The notes below the pieces were generated by a model that did no database searches, was not told the origin of the DNA, and saw only the letters and a list, made by a program, of their open reading frames with translations. A stretch of DNA of 64,000 nt from Actinomycetes bacterium (lineage in GTDB: Bacteria; Actinomycetota; Acidimicrobiia; Acidimicrobiales; Acidimicrobiaceae), in the NCBI GenBank assembly GCA_021819725.1, contig JAKAQR010000009.1, forward strand, positions 1-64,000, given 5' to 3'. The stretch's first letter is position 1. The number at the start of each line of letters is the position of its first letter. This document shows positions 54,120 to 63,523 of the stretch, in pieces. The translations under genes and the position numbers were made by a program.

Positions 54120-55563
54120 GCCACTCCTTGTCGTCATAGAAGAGGATGGAGTTGCCTCCACGACGCTCGCCCACCTTGCCCCTCACGCCCACGATCTCCG
54201 TATCCGATGCCTTGATTCCCCACAGCCACTTACAGACCTCTGCGGTGGTGGACTCGTCATCACCTCCTTGCCATTAGAGAACCGCTGGCAAACGCTCACT
54301 TCATCAGTGGCCTTGACGCTCGACCCCTCAACCCTCGTTAAGATGGCGCACCAGGCCACAGCGCAGGCCCCACGTCGAGCACCATCGACTCGGAGCAGCA
54401 CAACCAGTCCAGCCAGTGTGAACAGCCTCGACGAAGCTGGCGGCGCCGACGAGCAGTCCAGTGCTGCTGTCACGGCATGGACACCGAGTCCGTCAGTCGC
54501 ACCGATATCCGATGCAGGAGTACCACCAGTACAGTGCTCACCTCCGGCCTCAGCGCCGATGACATCATCGAATCCGGTCTCCCTAGCGGACGGCGCGGTC
54601 ACGCCTATCCCTCACAACCTCACTCACTCCCCCCGACGATCCGAGCCCATCCCGCCTCGCTCAGAGGAGGCTGGCGCGCCCGGCTTCCCTGGCCAGGAAC
54701 CCATCCGCGGTTGCTACTTCATTCCGGTTCTGGGCATCGAACTGGGCCTGACCGCCCAACTCAGCTGCGTGCTCGCACAGCTCTTCGCCGAACTACATGA
54801 GACGATCTTGATCGACTTTGTTGCCGGAGGACTCCAGCGATTTCTTCATGACCTGCCATTGGAGACTCCCTCGATCGACCACCTTGCCCATGCAGCGGCT
54901 CCAGCCTCCATCGCATCATTCACGCAAATGATTGCACAACGGGGCTACCGTCTCCTCCCTCAGCCCCTCACACCACACACCGCCCATCCGCTCGATGCTG
55001 ATCGACTCGAACGACTCCTCCAGCTCTTTGGCGAGAGTACGGCAACCATCGTCGCCCCGCTTGGGGCATCGTCGTACACCGTTGAAAACGGCTACCAGGC
55101 CGAAGGGGTTGATCTTCTCGCCCAGAACCTGCTACACCAAGCCTCGGCACTGGTGCTCACCGCAACGGCAGGCCTCACCTCCACCTACCAGCTCATCAAT
55201 CTTGTCCGCCAAACCACCAGTGCTCTACCTACGATCCGCGAACTCATGATTGTGATCACAGGAACCCGAGAGGAGTTGCGCCGTGGGCACAACCTTCATC
55301 AACTCCTCAAGGAAGCGATACCTGAGAGTCTTACCCGTATCGTCACACTCGAGATCGTGATGCTCGGCACCATCACGCTCGACGACTTTCATGAGGACGT
55401 CCTCCCATTTCCATCAGGACTGCTCCGACCGTTGCGTCCCTTTGCCAAAAGGGCCACCCAGTTGCCGCCGATCAACCCGGGCCTGCAAGCTCCAATCGTC
55501 ACTCACCCGTTCTACGAACGGGTTGATCCCCTGCTGGACTTCTTTGCCAAGGCCGAAGATTAA
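54109..55563 (+). CDS. CpaE-like Tad protein without an intact P-loop
   Basis: About 484 aa. A receiver-like N-terminal part (PLLVVIEEDGVASTTLAHLA), a long Ser/Pro/Ala-rich linker (about 85-190), then a MinD/CpaE-like domain. Where KGGVGKT is expected, the sequence reads VLGIELGLTAQLSCVLAQLF, followed by ETILIDFVAGGLQRFLHDLP, like the normal post-P-loop order. ATP binding is therefore doubtful; it may be a localisation or scaffold protein. It is coupled to cpaB and its end overlaps the convergent metallo-hydrolase gene by 4 bases. Confidence 0.7.
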   Translation: MSHRPLLVVIEEDGVASTTLAHLAPHAHDLRIRCLDSPQPLTDLCGGGLVITSLPLENRWQTLTSSVALTLDPSTLVKMAHQATAQAPRRAPSTRSSTTSPASVNSLDEAGGADEQSSAAVTAWTPSPSVAPISDAGVPPVQCSPPASAPMTSSNPVSLADGAVTPIPHNLTHSPRRSEPIPPRSEEAGAPGFPGQEPIRGCYFIPVLGIELGLTAQLSCVLAQLFAELHETILIDFVAGGLQRFLHDLPLETPSIDHLAHAAAPASIASFTQMIAQRGYRLLPQPLTPHTAHPLDADRLERLLQLFGESTATIVAPLGASSYTVENGYQAEGVDLLAQNLLHQASALVLTATAGLTSTYQLINLVRQTTSALPTIRELMIVITGTREELRRGHNLHQLLKEAIPESLTRIVTLEIVMLGTITLDDFHEDVLPFPSGLLRPLRPFAKRATQLPPINPGLQAPIVTHPFYERVDPLLDFFAKAED

Positions 55564-56420
55564 TGCGTAACCCGCACGATATGGTCACCCTCGAGCGACC
55601 AGTCACCCTCCTGGGTCAGATAGGTGATCGTGGCGAGCGTCGACGCCCTCGCCGACCAAGCAACGATCGGATCCTCAATCGCGCCATAGATCGCCGCCAC
55701 GAGGTCCACGACCACGCGATCACCGCCCTCGAGGAGTTGGCGGACCTGGTCGACTCGCTCAAGTCGGTGGGCTCGATAGTACGCGATGACCCGTCGCCCC
55801 AGGTCTGCCTCCATCACCGGTCCGTGCCCCGGTGCAATCATGGCGAACTCCGTCGCCTCCACCGTCGCCAAGGATCCAAGGAATTGCCCAAGGGAACCAT
55901 CTGGGTGCAGAATCGCTGTCGTGCCACGTCCCAGGAGATGGTCACCACTCATCAAGACACCGTCGGCACTGAGATAGCTCACCGAGTCCGCACTATGTCC
56001 TGGCGTCGCCAAAACCCTGACCCCGCAGGCCGTCACCACTCGCTGAGCCAGCGGCGAATCACCGATCTCCGAGGCCGTGAGCAACGGCACGCCGAGTTCT
56101 TCAGCGGCCCGAGGACCAAGAGCCGCATGGTCAAGATGTGCATGGGTCGTGATAACCGCTCGTACGGCGAGCTGGCGAGCCTCGATGAGCATTCTGATCG
56201 CCAGCAGATGTTCCTCCATGTCGGGACCCGGATCGACCACGACCGCTTGCGATCGGTCGGGACCGCTCACAAGGTAGGTATTGGTGCCGTCCAACGTCAT
56301 CGGCGATGGGTTAGGAGCAAGAATACGAATGACGCCTTTACTGACCTCGATAGGCCCCGGTGTTACCGGTGGCGCCTTGGGATCACGAGGATCTTGCGCG
56401 CTCATCTGCACCACCGCCAT
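55560..56420 (-). CDS. Metallo-beta-lactamase-fold hydrolase
   Basis: 286 aa. Zinc motif TTHAHLDHAALG, later His in ATPGHSADSVSYL, Asp in MSGDHLLGRGT and His in APGHGP; C-terminal winged helix-like segment. Resembles the LACTB2/glyoxalase-II-like group with a Ser/Thr-rich substrate not known. It interrupts the Tad genes on the opposite strand, divergent from tadA, and probably is not part of pilus assembly. Confidence 0.85.
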   Translation of the reverse strand: MAVVQMSAQDPRDPKAPPVTPGPIEVSKGVIRILAPNPSPMTLDGTNTYLVSGPDRSQAVVVDPGPDMEEHLLAIRMLIEARQLAVRAVITTHAHLDHAALGPRAAEELGVPLLTASEIGDSPLAQRVVTACGVRVLATPGHSADSVSYLSADGVLMSGDHLLGRGTTAILHPDGSLGQFLGSLATVEATEFAMIAPGHGPVMEADLGRRVIAYYRAHRLERVDQVRQLLEGGDRVVVDLVAAIYGAIEDPIVAWSARASTLATITYLTQEGDWSLEGDHIVRVTH

Positions 56421-56584
56421 TCAGGCTCCGCTCGCAGTTGGATCATCGCTACACACAACACCGAAATCCTCTTGGTCAAGTGGCCTCCTGTCGTCATCAG
56501 CGTCTGCCTTGCCACAGCCGCCATCTTAGGTCATACTATCGGTGAGGGCAGGACGCCCTCGGATCAAGCCACCCAGGGAGGGCG

Positions 56585-57847
56585 ATGATGCGGTCGACAT
56601 CGGGAAGGATCACTGGCTTTCTCGAATACTGCGCGCTGGTGGAACAGCGTGTTCAAGCCGTGGCCAAGCAGGAACATCTTGATCCTGACGACCCCAGTTC
56701 CACAGCTCGCATCCGCGAACTCGCCCGTTCAGAGATGGAGCATCTCACGCCCGGTATCGACCTCCTCAGTCAAGCGTCAATCGCGGAGCAGGTTTCCGAT
56801 TATGTCACCCGAAGTATGCTCGGCGCTGGCCCGCTCCAACCACTCCTTGAGGATCCGCACCTAGAGGAGATTATGATCAATGGGCCGCAAGAGATCTTTG
56901 TCATTCGCTCAGGCGCTGGTCATCTGCGTTATCCGGAAGGCTTCTACCACGAAGCACACCTACGCCGGATTATCGAGCGCCTCGCCGCTCAGTCGCTTGG
57001 CAGCAGCCGCGCACTCGACCCATCTGAAGGAATCCAGGACATCAGCCTCCCTGACGGCTCTCGCCTCCATCTGGTGCACCCGGAACTCTCCGCAACAGGG
57101 CACATGCTGATCAATCTTCGCCGGGTCTCGCATCGAAGCAACCACGGCGGCCAACAACCGCTCCATCAACTACTCGTCCGGGCGATGAACGAAGGTGCAA
57201 CCGTCGTGATAGCCGGACTACCAGGCTCCGGCAAGACTACCCTGGCAAGACTCCTCCTCGCTCAGGTCGACCCGCGAAGCCGCATCGTCGTCGCCGAAGA
57301 GGTCGCCGAGACCGGAGTTGCGTTAGCCAATGTTGCTCATCTACAGACGCGACGAGCCCGTCGGGGCGCCACCGCCATCGACCTACGGACCCTGGTTACT
57401 GCATTTTTGCGAATGGCACCATCGATCGCCGTCGTCGGAGAGATCCGCGATAAGGAGGCGTTGCCCTTTCTCCTCACCATCACCAGCGGCATTCCTGGAC
57501 TCACCACGATCCATGCACGAGATGCCCGAGGTGCACTGACCCGGCTACGGCTCCTCTCCGAGCTCAACGGCACCGGCATCGGGAGCTCATCGATGAGTCA
57601 GTTGATCGCTGACGGCATCGACATCGTCGTCTACCAAGCAAAAATAGAGGAACGCTTCACCATCACACAGCTCGCCCTGGTCGAAGACATCACGAGTGGA
57701 AGCGGACAGACCAACTTCGTCACCATTGACCTTGACATCGCGAATGGCATGCTGATGGCTCCCATTCCTCAGCACGCCCGAATCCTTCAGCGATATCCGG
57801 CACTTCGCCAACCCATGACGGCGGTACCAATTGGAGAACTGGCATGA
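56585..57847 (+). CDS. tadA: Tad pilus secretion ATPase TadA/CpaF
   Basis: 420 aa. Type II/IV secretion ATPase: N-terminal domain with LLEDPHLEEIMINGPQEIFV, Walker A AGLPGSGKTTLARLL (about 215), Asp box IVVAEEVAETG, Walker B IAVVGEIRDKEAL and the His box GIPGLTTIHARDARGAL. It powers Flp pilus assembly at the inner face of the membrane. Its stop overlaps the tadB ATG (ATGA). Confidence 0.93.
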   Translation: MMRSTSGRITGFLEYCALVEQRVQAVAKQEHLDPDDPSSTARIRELARSEMEHLTPGIDLLSQASIAEQVSDYVTRSMLGAGPLQPLLEDPHLEEIMINGPQEIFVIRSGAGHLRYPEGFYHEAHLRRIIERLAAQSLGSSRALDPSEGIQDISLPDGSRLHLVHPELSATGHMLINLRRVSHRSNHGGQQPLHQLLVRAMNEGATVVIAGLPGSGKTTLARLLLAQVDPRSRIVVAEEVAETGVALANVAHLQTRRARRGATAIDLRTLVTAFLRMAPSIAVVGEIRDKEALPFLLTITSGIPGLTTIHARDARGALTRLRLLSELNGTGIGSSSMSQLIADGIDIVVYQAKIEERFTITQLALVEDITSGSGQTNFVTIDLDIANGMLMAPIPQHARILQRYPALRQPMTAVPIGELA

Positions 57848-58674
57848 TTGGAGATCTCTGTTCGTTCATCGTGATCGGCGCGGTAGTGGCAGAGTTACTT
57901 CGCAACCGGCGTCCACGAGTATCAGGTGGTCTGCGCTTGCAACAAGCAATACCCGTACTCTTGATGGTTTCGGTCATTGCGCTGGTACTCTCACCCATCA
58001 TCGGTCTGCTCGCAGGTCTCGCGGCTCTCACGATCGTCATCGTCGATACCTCACACAGCTCCGAAAAGCTCGCCTTTGCGTTGAGCGGTGCCTGGGCGCT
58101 CGTTCTCGACGAGACAGCCACAAGGATATCGAGTCTTGGTGATCCGCTGCCGAGCGCCTTCTTTGGGGCCGCGCACACACTTCCGGGAAACCTTGTGGAC
58201 TACGTCGATGAGGGTGCAAAGATCTACCAACTCACCGGTGATTTCCAAGGAGCGCTTGGGCCGCTTAGCGCGCGACTCCCCTTCGGAAGCTCTACTGAGA
58301 CGCTGAAAATTTTGGCAAGCCTCACCAGTCTCTCTACTGCCGAAGCTCAGACCGCCCTCGGGGTGCTTGCCGAGCGCCATCGCGAAGACCACAACCTCAC
58401 CTTGGAGCTCCAAGCGAAACTCTCAGGCGCGAAGCTGGCGCGAGCCTTCGTCGTAGCCGTCCCGCTCTTCCTCTTACTCATCGGTATCATCATTGGCGGC
58501 GGCGTCGCCGCCTATCTCACTCCACTCGGTCTGACCATGGGCACCATCGCGCTGATCATCATCACGCTGTGTTGGCTCTGGGCTGACCATTATCTCACAC
58601 CGTTGGAGCGTTCGCGTACCAGCACCCGACGCCAATCCCACCTCTTTTGGCTCCTGGTTTGGTCGCAACCATGA
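57844..58674 (+). CDS. tadB: TadB-like membrane platform protein
   Basis: 276 aa. Type II secretion F fold: two membrane helices near the N-terminus (about 35-65), a cytoplasmic helical domain (LPFGSSTETLKILASLTSLS) and two at the end (about 200-255). Together with TadC it forms the membrane platform for TadA. Stop overlaps the tadC ATG. Confidence 0.82.
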   Translation: MIGDLCSFIVIGAVVAELLRNRRPRVSGGLRLQQAIPVLLMVSVIALVLSPIIGLLAGLAALTIVIVDTSHSSEKLAFALSGAWALVLDETATRISSLGDPLPSAFFGAAHTLPGNLVDYVDEGAKIYQLTGDFQGALGPLSARLPFGSSTETLKILASLTSLSTAEAQTALGVLAERHREDHNLTLELQAKLSGAKLARAFVVAVPLFLLLIGIIIGGGVAAYLTPLGLTMGTIALIIITLCWLWADHYLTPLERSRTSTRRQSHLFWLLVWSQP

Positions 58675-59507
58675 TCGCTCGGTTGATCACACTGCTGGTG
58701 GTCGCAGCATTGATCGCAATCGCTGCTCGCCTCAGCAGACACAACTCCACAACCCGACAGCATGAGCGACTCCTTCGCCACCTCCGACCGGCCAGAGAGC
58801 GCCAACAACCGAAGAGGGCCTTGCTGGGCAGCCTCACCCACAGCATCGATCGAGAACTCGCAATCCTCCTTGCCGACCAATCCCTCACTCGTTTCCTTCT
58901 GACCATCACGAGCAATGCCACCGCGGTCACGGCGCTCATCGTCGTCATCCTCACGATCATCGAGCCGACCGTATCCGTCGTGGTACTCGCCATCCCCCTC
59001 TGGCTGCTACTCGTTGGAGTGCAGCGGCTCCTACTGTTAGGTGCGGCGCAGCAAACCAAGGAGGCGCTCCGCGGCGACCTGCCCCTGCTTCTCAGCGAGA
59101 TCCAGGCATCCCTCGAGAGAGGTCACTCCCTGACCACCACGCTCATCATCGTCGCACGCACGACGCAGACCGCATGGTCAAAACACCTGGTGCGGGCATC
59201 CACCGCACTGACCAGAGGTGAGCCGACCTCCGGAGTACTCAACGAACTCGCCGACGCGCTTGGGGATCCTGAGGTCAGCCGTGCCTTTACCCTTTTGGCG
59301 CTCTCCAACCAACATCAGGTCGCGCAACAACTCGTTGGCCAACTCCTCACTAAGGCGAAACTTGACCATCACCATCGACTGATCGCCATCGCCGGCAAGA
59401 GGGAGCAGCTGATTTGGATCCCCGTCGCGCTCGCGACACTTATTCCCGGTGTCCTGCTCGTCATCGTCCCACTCATCAGCTCCTTGAAGCTGCTCGCCTT
59501 GCGTTGA
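58671..59507 (+). CDS. tadC: TadC-like membrane platform protein
   Basis: About 278 aa. Membrane helices at the start and near 70-115, then the T2SF domain (LPLLLSEIQASLERGHSLTT, VSRAFTLLALSNQHQVAQQL) and a final helix (VALATLIPGVLLVIVPLISS). The ATG at 58671 gives the 4-base ATGA overlap with tadB; the upstream start at 58647 is less likely. Confidence 0.82.
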   Translation: MIARLITLLVVAALIAIAARLSRHNSTTRQHERLLRHLRPARERQQPKRALLGSLTHSIDRELAILLADQSLTRFLLTITSNATAVTALIVVILTIIEPTVSVVVLAIPLWLLLVGVQRLLLLGAAQQTKEALRGDLPLLLSEIQASLERGHSLTTTLIIVARTTQTAWSKHLVRASTALTRGEPTSGVLNELADALGDPEVSRAFTLLALSNQHQVAQQLVGQLLTKAKLDHHHRLIAIAGKREQLIWIPVALATLIPGVLLVIVPLISSLKLLALR

Positions 59508-59791
59508 AGTTGCTCGTCCTGGAACACAGAGTATTGCTGTCGCGGAGGGTGCCTCTGCGAGGGGCACTCGGCCGATCCAAACTCCACACAACCGCTCGGT
59601 GGATCATTATCTGTCTGGCACATCCTCTGTCCTGACGGGATAGGTCCTGACGGGATAGCTAACAACGCGCCATCGCGCAGCGGACAGGCAACGGATCCTC
59701 ACCGAGTTCACTAGGTGAACGACTAGCTGGCGATGGCAGTGATCTACTTCTGGCGTTAGGCTATCTCTGTTGTGCGACAAAGGGGGCAAGC
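59508..59791. other. Spacer with a short tandem repeat
   Basis: No gene. GTCCTGACGGGATAG occurs twice in tandem near 59628-59658. Confidence 0.45.
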
Positions 59792-60751
59792 GTGGGCATC
59801 GATCAATCCTATCTCGACTACTCCAGCCGTGACGATCGGTTGAGTGGTGGAGCGCGACAAATACCGATCACCACCCAGGTGGGGTCCTTTAACGTTTGGA
59901 CGAAACGGATCGGCAATAACCCCAGCCTGAAGGTCCTCCTCCTCCATGGCGGTCCTGGGGCAAATCATGCCTATTTCGAGGCCATGGATAGCTATCTCCC
60001 CGCGGAGGGGGTCGAATACTACTACTATGACCAGCTCGGTTCGAGCTTTAGTGACAAACCTGACGATCCACTTCTCTGGGAGACAGAGCGTTTTGTCGAC
60101 GAGGTCGAACAGGTTCGTCAGGCTCTCAACCTTAACCGCGACAACTTCGTACTGCTTGGACACTCCTGGGGCGGCATACTCGCCATCGAATACGCCCTCG
60201 CACATCAAGAGCATCTTCGTGGGTTGGTGATCTCCAACATGATGGCGAGCGCGCCAGCCTATACCGCCTACGCAGAGCAGGTTTTGATGCCTCAAATGGA
60301 TCAGACCGTCCTCGCCGAGATCAAAGCGCTCGAAGCCAGCGGGGACATCGACAACCCACGCTACATGGAGCTCCTGATCCCCCACTTTTACGAGTATCAC
60401 ACCCTACGCATGCCAGCCGATCAATGGCCCGATCCGGTACAACGCGGATTCGATCAGCTCAATCAGCAGATCTACGTCTCCATGCAAGGACCGAGTGAGT
60501 TGGGGATGAGTCCGGACGCCAAGCTCGCCAACTGGGACCGCGTCGACGATCTCGCAACCATTGCGGTACCCACACTCGTCATCGGCGCCCGATACGATAC
60601 CATGGATCCAGCGCACATGGAGATGATGGCGAACATCCTGCCCAACGGTCAGTATCTCTTCTGTCCGAACGGCAGTCATATGGCGTTCTATGATGACCAG
60701 GAGACCTACTTCGCCGGACTCCTGCAGTTTCTGCGTCACCTCCCTCGATAA
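59792..60751 (+). CDS. pip: Proline iminopeptidase-type alpha/beta hydrolase
   Basis: 319 aa. Oxyanion-hole motif LLLHGGPGANHAYFE, YYYYDQLGSSFSD, the nucleophile elbow LLGHSWGGILAIEY (Ser about 126), Asp in VIGARYDTMDP and His in NGSHMAFYDD. The family removes N-terminal proline from peptides. GTG start with AAAGGGGG upstream. It is between tadC and the pilin-like gene; a link to the pilus is not evident. Confidence 0.88.
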   Translation: MGIDQSYLDYSSRDDRLSGGARQIPITTQVGSFNVWTKRIGNNPSLKVLLLHGGPGANHAYFEAMDSYLPAEGVEYYYYDQLGSSFSDKPDDPLLWETERFVDEVEQVRQALNLNRDNFVLLGHSWGGILAIEYALAHQEHLRGLVISNMMASAPAYTAYAEQVLMPQMDQTVLAEIKALEASGDIDNPRYMELLIPHFYEYHTLRMPADQWPDPVQRGFDQLNQQIYVSMQGPSELGMSPDAKLANWDRVDDLATIAVPTLVIGARYDTMDPAHMEMMANILPNGQYLFCPNGSHMAFYDDQETYFAGLLQFLRHLPR

Positions 60752-61640
60752 TCGCTTCAACCACCATGAGGAGCCTTCCCGGTACGTTTGCGCCATCGTC
60801 GATGCACGAGCCTCATCCGCGCTACCCGCTGCCATAGTGGATTGACTCCTCTCGATCACTAGGCGAGCGCACGTAAGCATCAACCCTTGCGGTGCTACGA
60901 CCGTCGCCCGATCTTCATGCCGGCTGCATGACACATGCAGGTCTCGCTCGACGGGTACCCTTCGAGCGACGTGCCGACACGTACTTGCAGCCGTTGCCAC
61001 CCCCCGCGGCGAGGCGCCCACCAACCCCCTCGACTCGCAACCTCTACTTCCGACATCCGGTCACCTCGATGTCGGCCGTCCACTACTGCATCGACTCTGT
61101 CATCGACTCTGTCATCGACCGCATCTCCTTCGCTGGTTGCCCAAACGAGGGTCCGCAGAGAAGGGCTGCAATATCCGCACCCAAGCACAGCCGCCCTGCA
61201 CTGACCTCCCTCTCCTCCTTCCGCGCCACCGGACCCCACGATCCCTCCGATCCCCACCGTCCACTCCAACCGATACCAGCACCCACTCTGCGATGCCGTT
61301 CCTGAACAAGCGGCGACTACTTGTCGACCGGGGACGTTCACCAACCGCAGCTGAGCAGTCCGGACATCTGCAACCAAGCCGAATGGGCGTCAACGTCTAC
61401 AACAATGATGCCCAGTGCCGCTCCGCGAAGGGCCGATTTGCGAAGCTAGTCTGGCTCCATAGCTTGCCTTCCACCGCCACCATTCCAGTCTTCTCATCGC
61501 CACGCACACCAAGAGTGACAGCTCAACCACTCACCTGGCTATGCCTTTTGTTGAGGAGTGATCACGTCATAGAAATAATCAGATCTACCAAATTTGGCCG
61601 CCCCCACGCCACCATACCTGCCCGAAAAAACTCGCCGTGA
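60752..61640. other. Long region without genes, structured in part
   Basis: About 890 bases. ORFs on both strands are Pro/Arg/Ser-rich and have no motifs, so I call none. Three hairpins in a row lie at 60924-60981, and TCGACTCTGTCA occurs in tandem near 61090-61120. Confidence 0.5.
60924..60981. ncRNA. Candidate structured RNA or DNA: three hairpins in a row
   Basis: Hairpin 1: CTGCATG-ACA-CATGCAG (60924-60940). Hairpin 2: TCGCTCGA ... TCGAGCGA (60944-60969), with the palindrome GGGTACCC inside. Hairpin 3: CGTG-CCGA-CACG (60970-60981). Three stems in under 60 bases of gene-free DNA is unusual; strand and function are unknown. Confidence 0.35.
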
Positions 61641-61644
61641 TGCC

Positions 61645-61673
61645 TTGACAGGTCGACCAGAGCTATCTAAGAT
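61645..61673 (+). promoter_or_regulatory. Near-consensus promoter of the pilin-like operon
   Basis: TTGACA (61645-61650), a 17-base spacer, then TAAGAT (61668-61673). The ATG of the pilin-like gene is 28 bases further on, with AAGGAAGGAG before it. Confidence 0.8.
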
Positions 61674-61700
61674 AGAGAAAATCCAAGGAAGGAGAATGCA

Positions 61701-61976
61701 ATGCCGACATGGAAGTTGGCGCGAGTATCGTCGACCGTTCATTACGCGGTTAGCCGGTGCATCGTGACCCTCACACTCATCGCCACCGACCTATGGGGGT
61801 TTATGGGCACCCAACTCGGCGACTTAGGCGATGAGACAGGCGAAGGGGTCATTTCAACCGCCATCGTAGTAATGATCATGGCGTTCCTCGCTGTGGGGCT
61901 CTGGGTCGCGTTCAAGCTCATCATGTCAAATGCGACAAGCTCGATCTCGACCCAGGTCTCACAAATTGGCCAATGA
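61701..61976 (+). CDS. Small pilin-like membrane protein (Flp candidate)
   Basis: 91 aa. Leader with basic residues, then GEGVISTAIVVMIMAFLAVG as a long hydrophobic helix and a short polar tail (TSSISTQVSQIGQ). Size, place after tadABC and strong promoter plus Shine-Dalgarno fit an Flp-type pilin, but the helix begins late and the prepilin cleavage site is not clear. Its stop overlaps the next ATG. Confidence 0.6.
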   Translation: MPTWKLARVSSTVHYAVSRCIVTLTLIATDLWGFMGTQLGDLGDETGEGVISTAIVVMIMAFLAVGLWVAFKLIMSNATSSISTQVSQIGQ

Positions 61977-62530
61977 AGAGGCAACTGATACCAGTACCAG
62001 GGCTTCAAAGACCGAAGAGCCCCAAAATCTGTTCCACCCTAGACGATAGTACGATCAGCCAATCGCGAGGGTTCCAGCGTGGTAAGATCCGATGGAACCC
62101 CCTGGCTGCTAGCACGCCAGGCGATGTCGTAGCCGACGGTCTGCCGACTAGCACAATTCCCAGATCGATTTCCTCGATGCGAGAGAGTGGTGGCTCTTCC
62201 TTGCTAACGACACTCGTTGCCGGGACCGTGGGTATGATTCTTCTTATTCTCGCCGTCCAATCCACGACCGCAATCATCGAATGGGTACAGCTCAATGCGC
62301 TCGCCAACCGCACCGCAATACTGGCCGCCAGTAATCTATCTCAAGGCATCCCCTTTGCCGTTCATAGTGCCGAAAACTCACTCGCATCATCCGGTTTATT
62401 AGGCTCACACGACACCGATATCCACTGGTCCATCAATGGGCAAACCGTGACGCTTACCCTCCAGCGATCCATCCCACTTCTGACTGGATCGACCGCTCTC
62501 TCTGCTCGCGCTACCGCGTTGGTCAACTAG
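61973..62530 (+). CDS. TadE-like pseudopilin candidate
   Basis: 185 aa. The first roughly 70 aa look disordered and basic; a helix (LLTTLVAGTVGMILLILAVQ, about 78-97) follows, with a C-terminal part typical of minor pilins (LNALANRTAILAASNLSQGI). An internal ATG at 62177 (MRESGGSS) may be the true start, giving a TadE-like size. The 4-base overlap at 61973 supports the longer start. Confidence 0.5.
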   Translation: MKRQLIPVPGLQRPKSPKICSTLDDSTISQSRGFQRGKIRWNPLAASTPGDVVADGLPTSTIPRSISSMRESGGSSLLTTLVAGTVGMILLILAVQSTTAIIEWVQLNALANRTAILAASNLSQGIPFAVHSAENSLASSGLLGSHDTDIHWSINGQTVTLTLQRSIPLLTGSTALSARATALVN

Positions 62531-62535
62531 CCGAC

Positions 62536-62985
62536 ATGATGAGACCATTGGTCATGCCAGCCGAACGGGATCAGGTGAGCACCGGAGGATTCATCGATCT
62601 CGTCACCCTCCTCTTTGTCAGCGTCATCGTGCTCCTGGTGCTTATCCCCTTCCTTATCGGCACGATTCGAATCGTCAGCCTCAAACAGCAGCTCGATCAA
62701 CGCGCATGGAATCTGCTACGGATCTCCACGCTAACGGGAGCCCTACCGCCATCGACGGTTCGCGTCCAGGGTGCAATGGCCAACATCACCCTGCAGGGTG
62801 CGCTGCAGGGTTGCCAAACAGACAGACTCATTCTCTCAACAACGCTCACCCTTCCAGGGCTTGCGCTGCTAGGAGCATCGATCGCAACGTATCACGTCAT
62901 CGGTTCGGCAACGATCGCCACTGGTGCTTATCGCACTCCAGACCAGTTGGGATTCAACTGTGCTCCCTTCACACAGGGAAGCTAA
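62536..62985 (+). CDS. TadE/F-like membrane protein
   Basis: 149 aa with a helix near residues 20-45 (DLVTLLFVSVIVLLVLIPFL) and an external domain with two cysteines (QGCQ and FNCAPF). Same organisation as pseudopilins of Tad loci; no closer assignment possible. Confidence 0.5.
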   Translation: MMRPLVMPAERDQVSTGGFIDLVTLLFVSVIVLLVLIPFLIGTIRIVSLKQQLDQRAWNLLRISTLTGALPPSTVRVQGAMANITLQGALQGCQTDRLILSTTLTLPGLALLGASIATYHVIGSATIATGAYRTPDQLGFNCAPFTQGS

Positions 62986-63439
62986 CCGTCGAGCCGCCGA
63001 CAGCGGCTCAGCGCTCATTTTGGTGCCGCTCATCGCACTGGTGGTCGTCATCCTCATGACCATCGCCATCAACACCGCCGCACTCTATCTGGCGCAGCAT
63101 CAGCTCACCGAGGTGGCTGAGGCCTGTGCCATCCAAGGCACCCGTGCCCTCGACCCAGTCTCCTACTACTCAGAAGGGGTCCTCGCTCTTGCCCCATCGG
63201 CCGCTCGAGGGGACGTCATGGCCTGCGTAGCGCACGAAAGCACTCGGCTCACCCACGTCACCGTCTCCTTCCCCACATCACTGAGTCTGACCGTCACGCT
63301 CACCCAGCGACAGCGGACACCCCTTCTCAATCTCCTCAGCATCGATCATGACTCGCTCAGTGCATCGGCGACAGCAGTTGCCCTGGCAAGTCCTCCTCAT
63401 CGCGGCGCCTTCACCAGCGACAGGACCAGCTTTCACTGA
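62924..63439 (+). CDS. TadG-like secreted/membrane protein
   Basis: Up to 171 aa. GSALILVPLIALVVVILMTIAINTAALYLA (as SALILVPLIALVVVILMT in the core) resembles the TadG/TadE N-terminal helix, followed by HQLTEVAEACAIQGTRALD. The true start may be the GTG at 62960. It overlaps the preceding gene by about 26-62 bases. Confidence 0.5.
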   Translation: MLIALQTSWDSTVLPSHREANRRAADSGSALILVPLIALVVVILMTIAINTAALYLAQHQLTEVAEACAIQGTRALDPVSYYSEGVLALAPSAARGDVMACVAHESTRLTHVTVSFPTSLSLTVTLTQRQRTPLLNLLSIDHDSLSASATAVALASPPHRGAFTSDRTSFH

Positions 63440-63523
63440 GGTCTTGACTCATCGATCTTCGCCAACCCGACACCCCAGGGATCTCAAAGTGAGGGGCAAG
63501 GACCGGCTAGGGTGTTGAAGGTG

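Noticed and set aside
55563..56588. Plus-strand ORF of 341 aa
   Set aside because: Antisense shadow of the metallo-hydrolase gene, rich in Arg and His without motifs.
61082..61120. Tandem TCGACTCTGTCA as a possible CRISPR-like or coding repeat
   Set aside because: Only about two and a half copies, no spacers, and no supported ORF.
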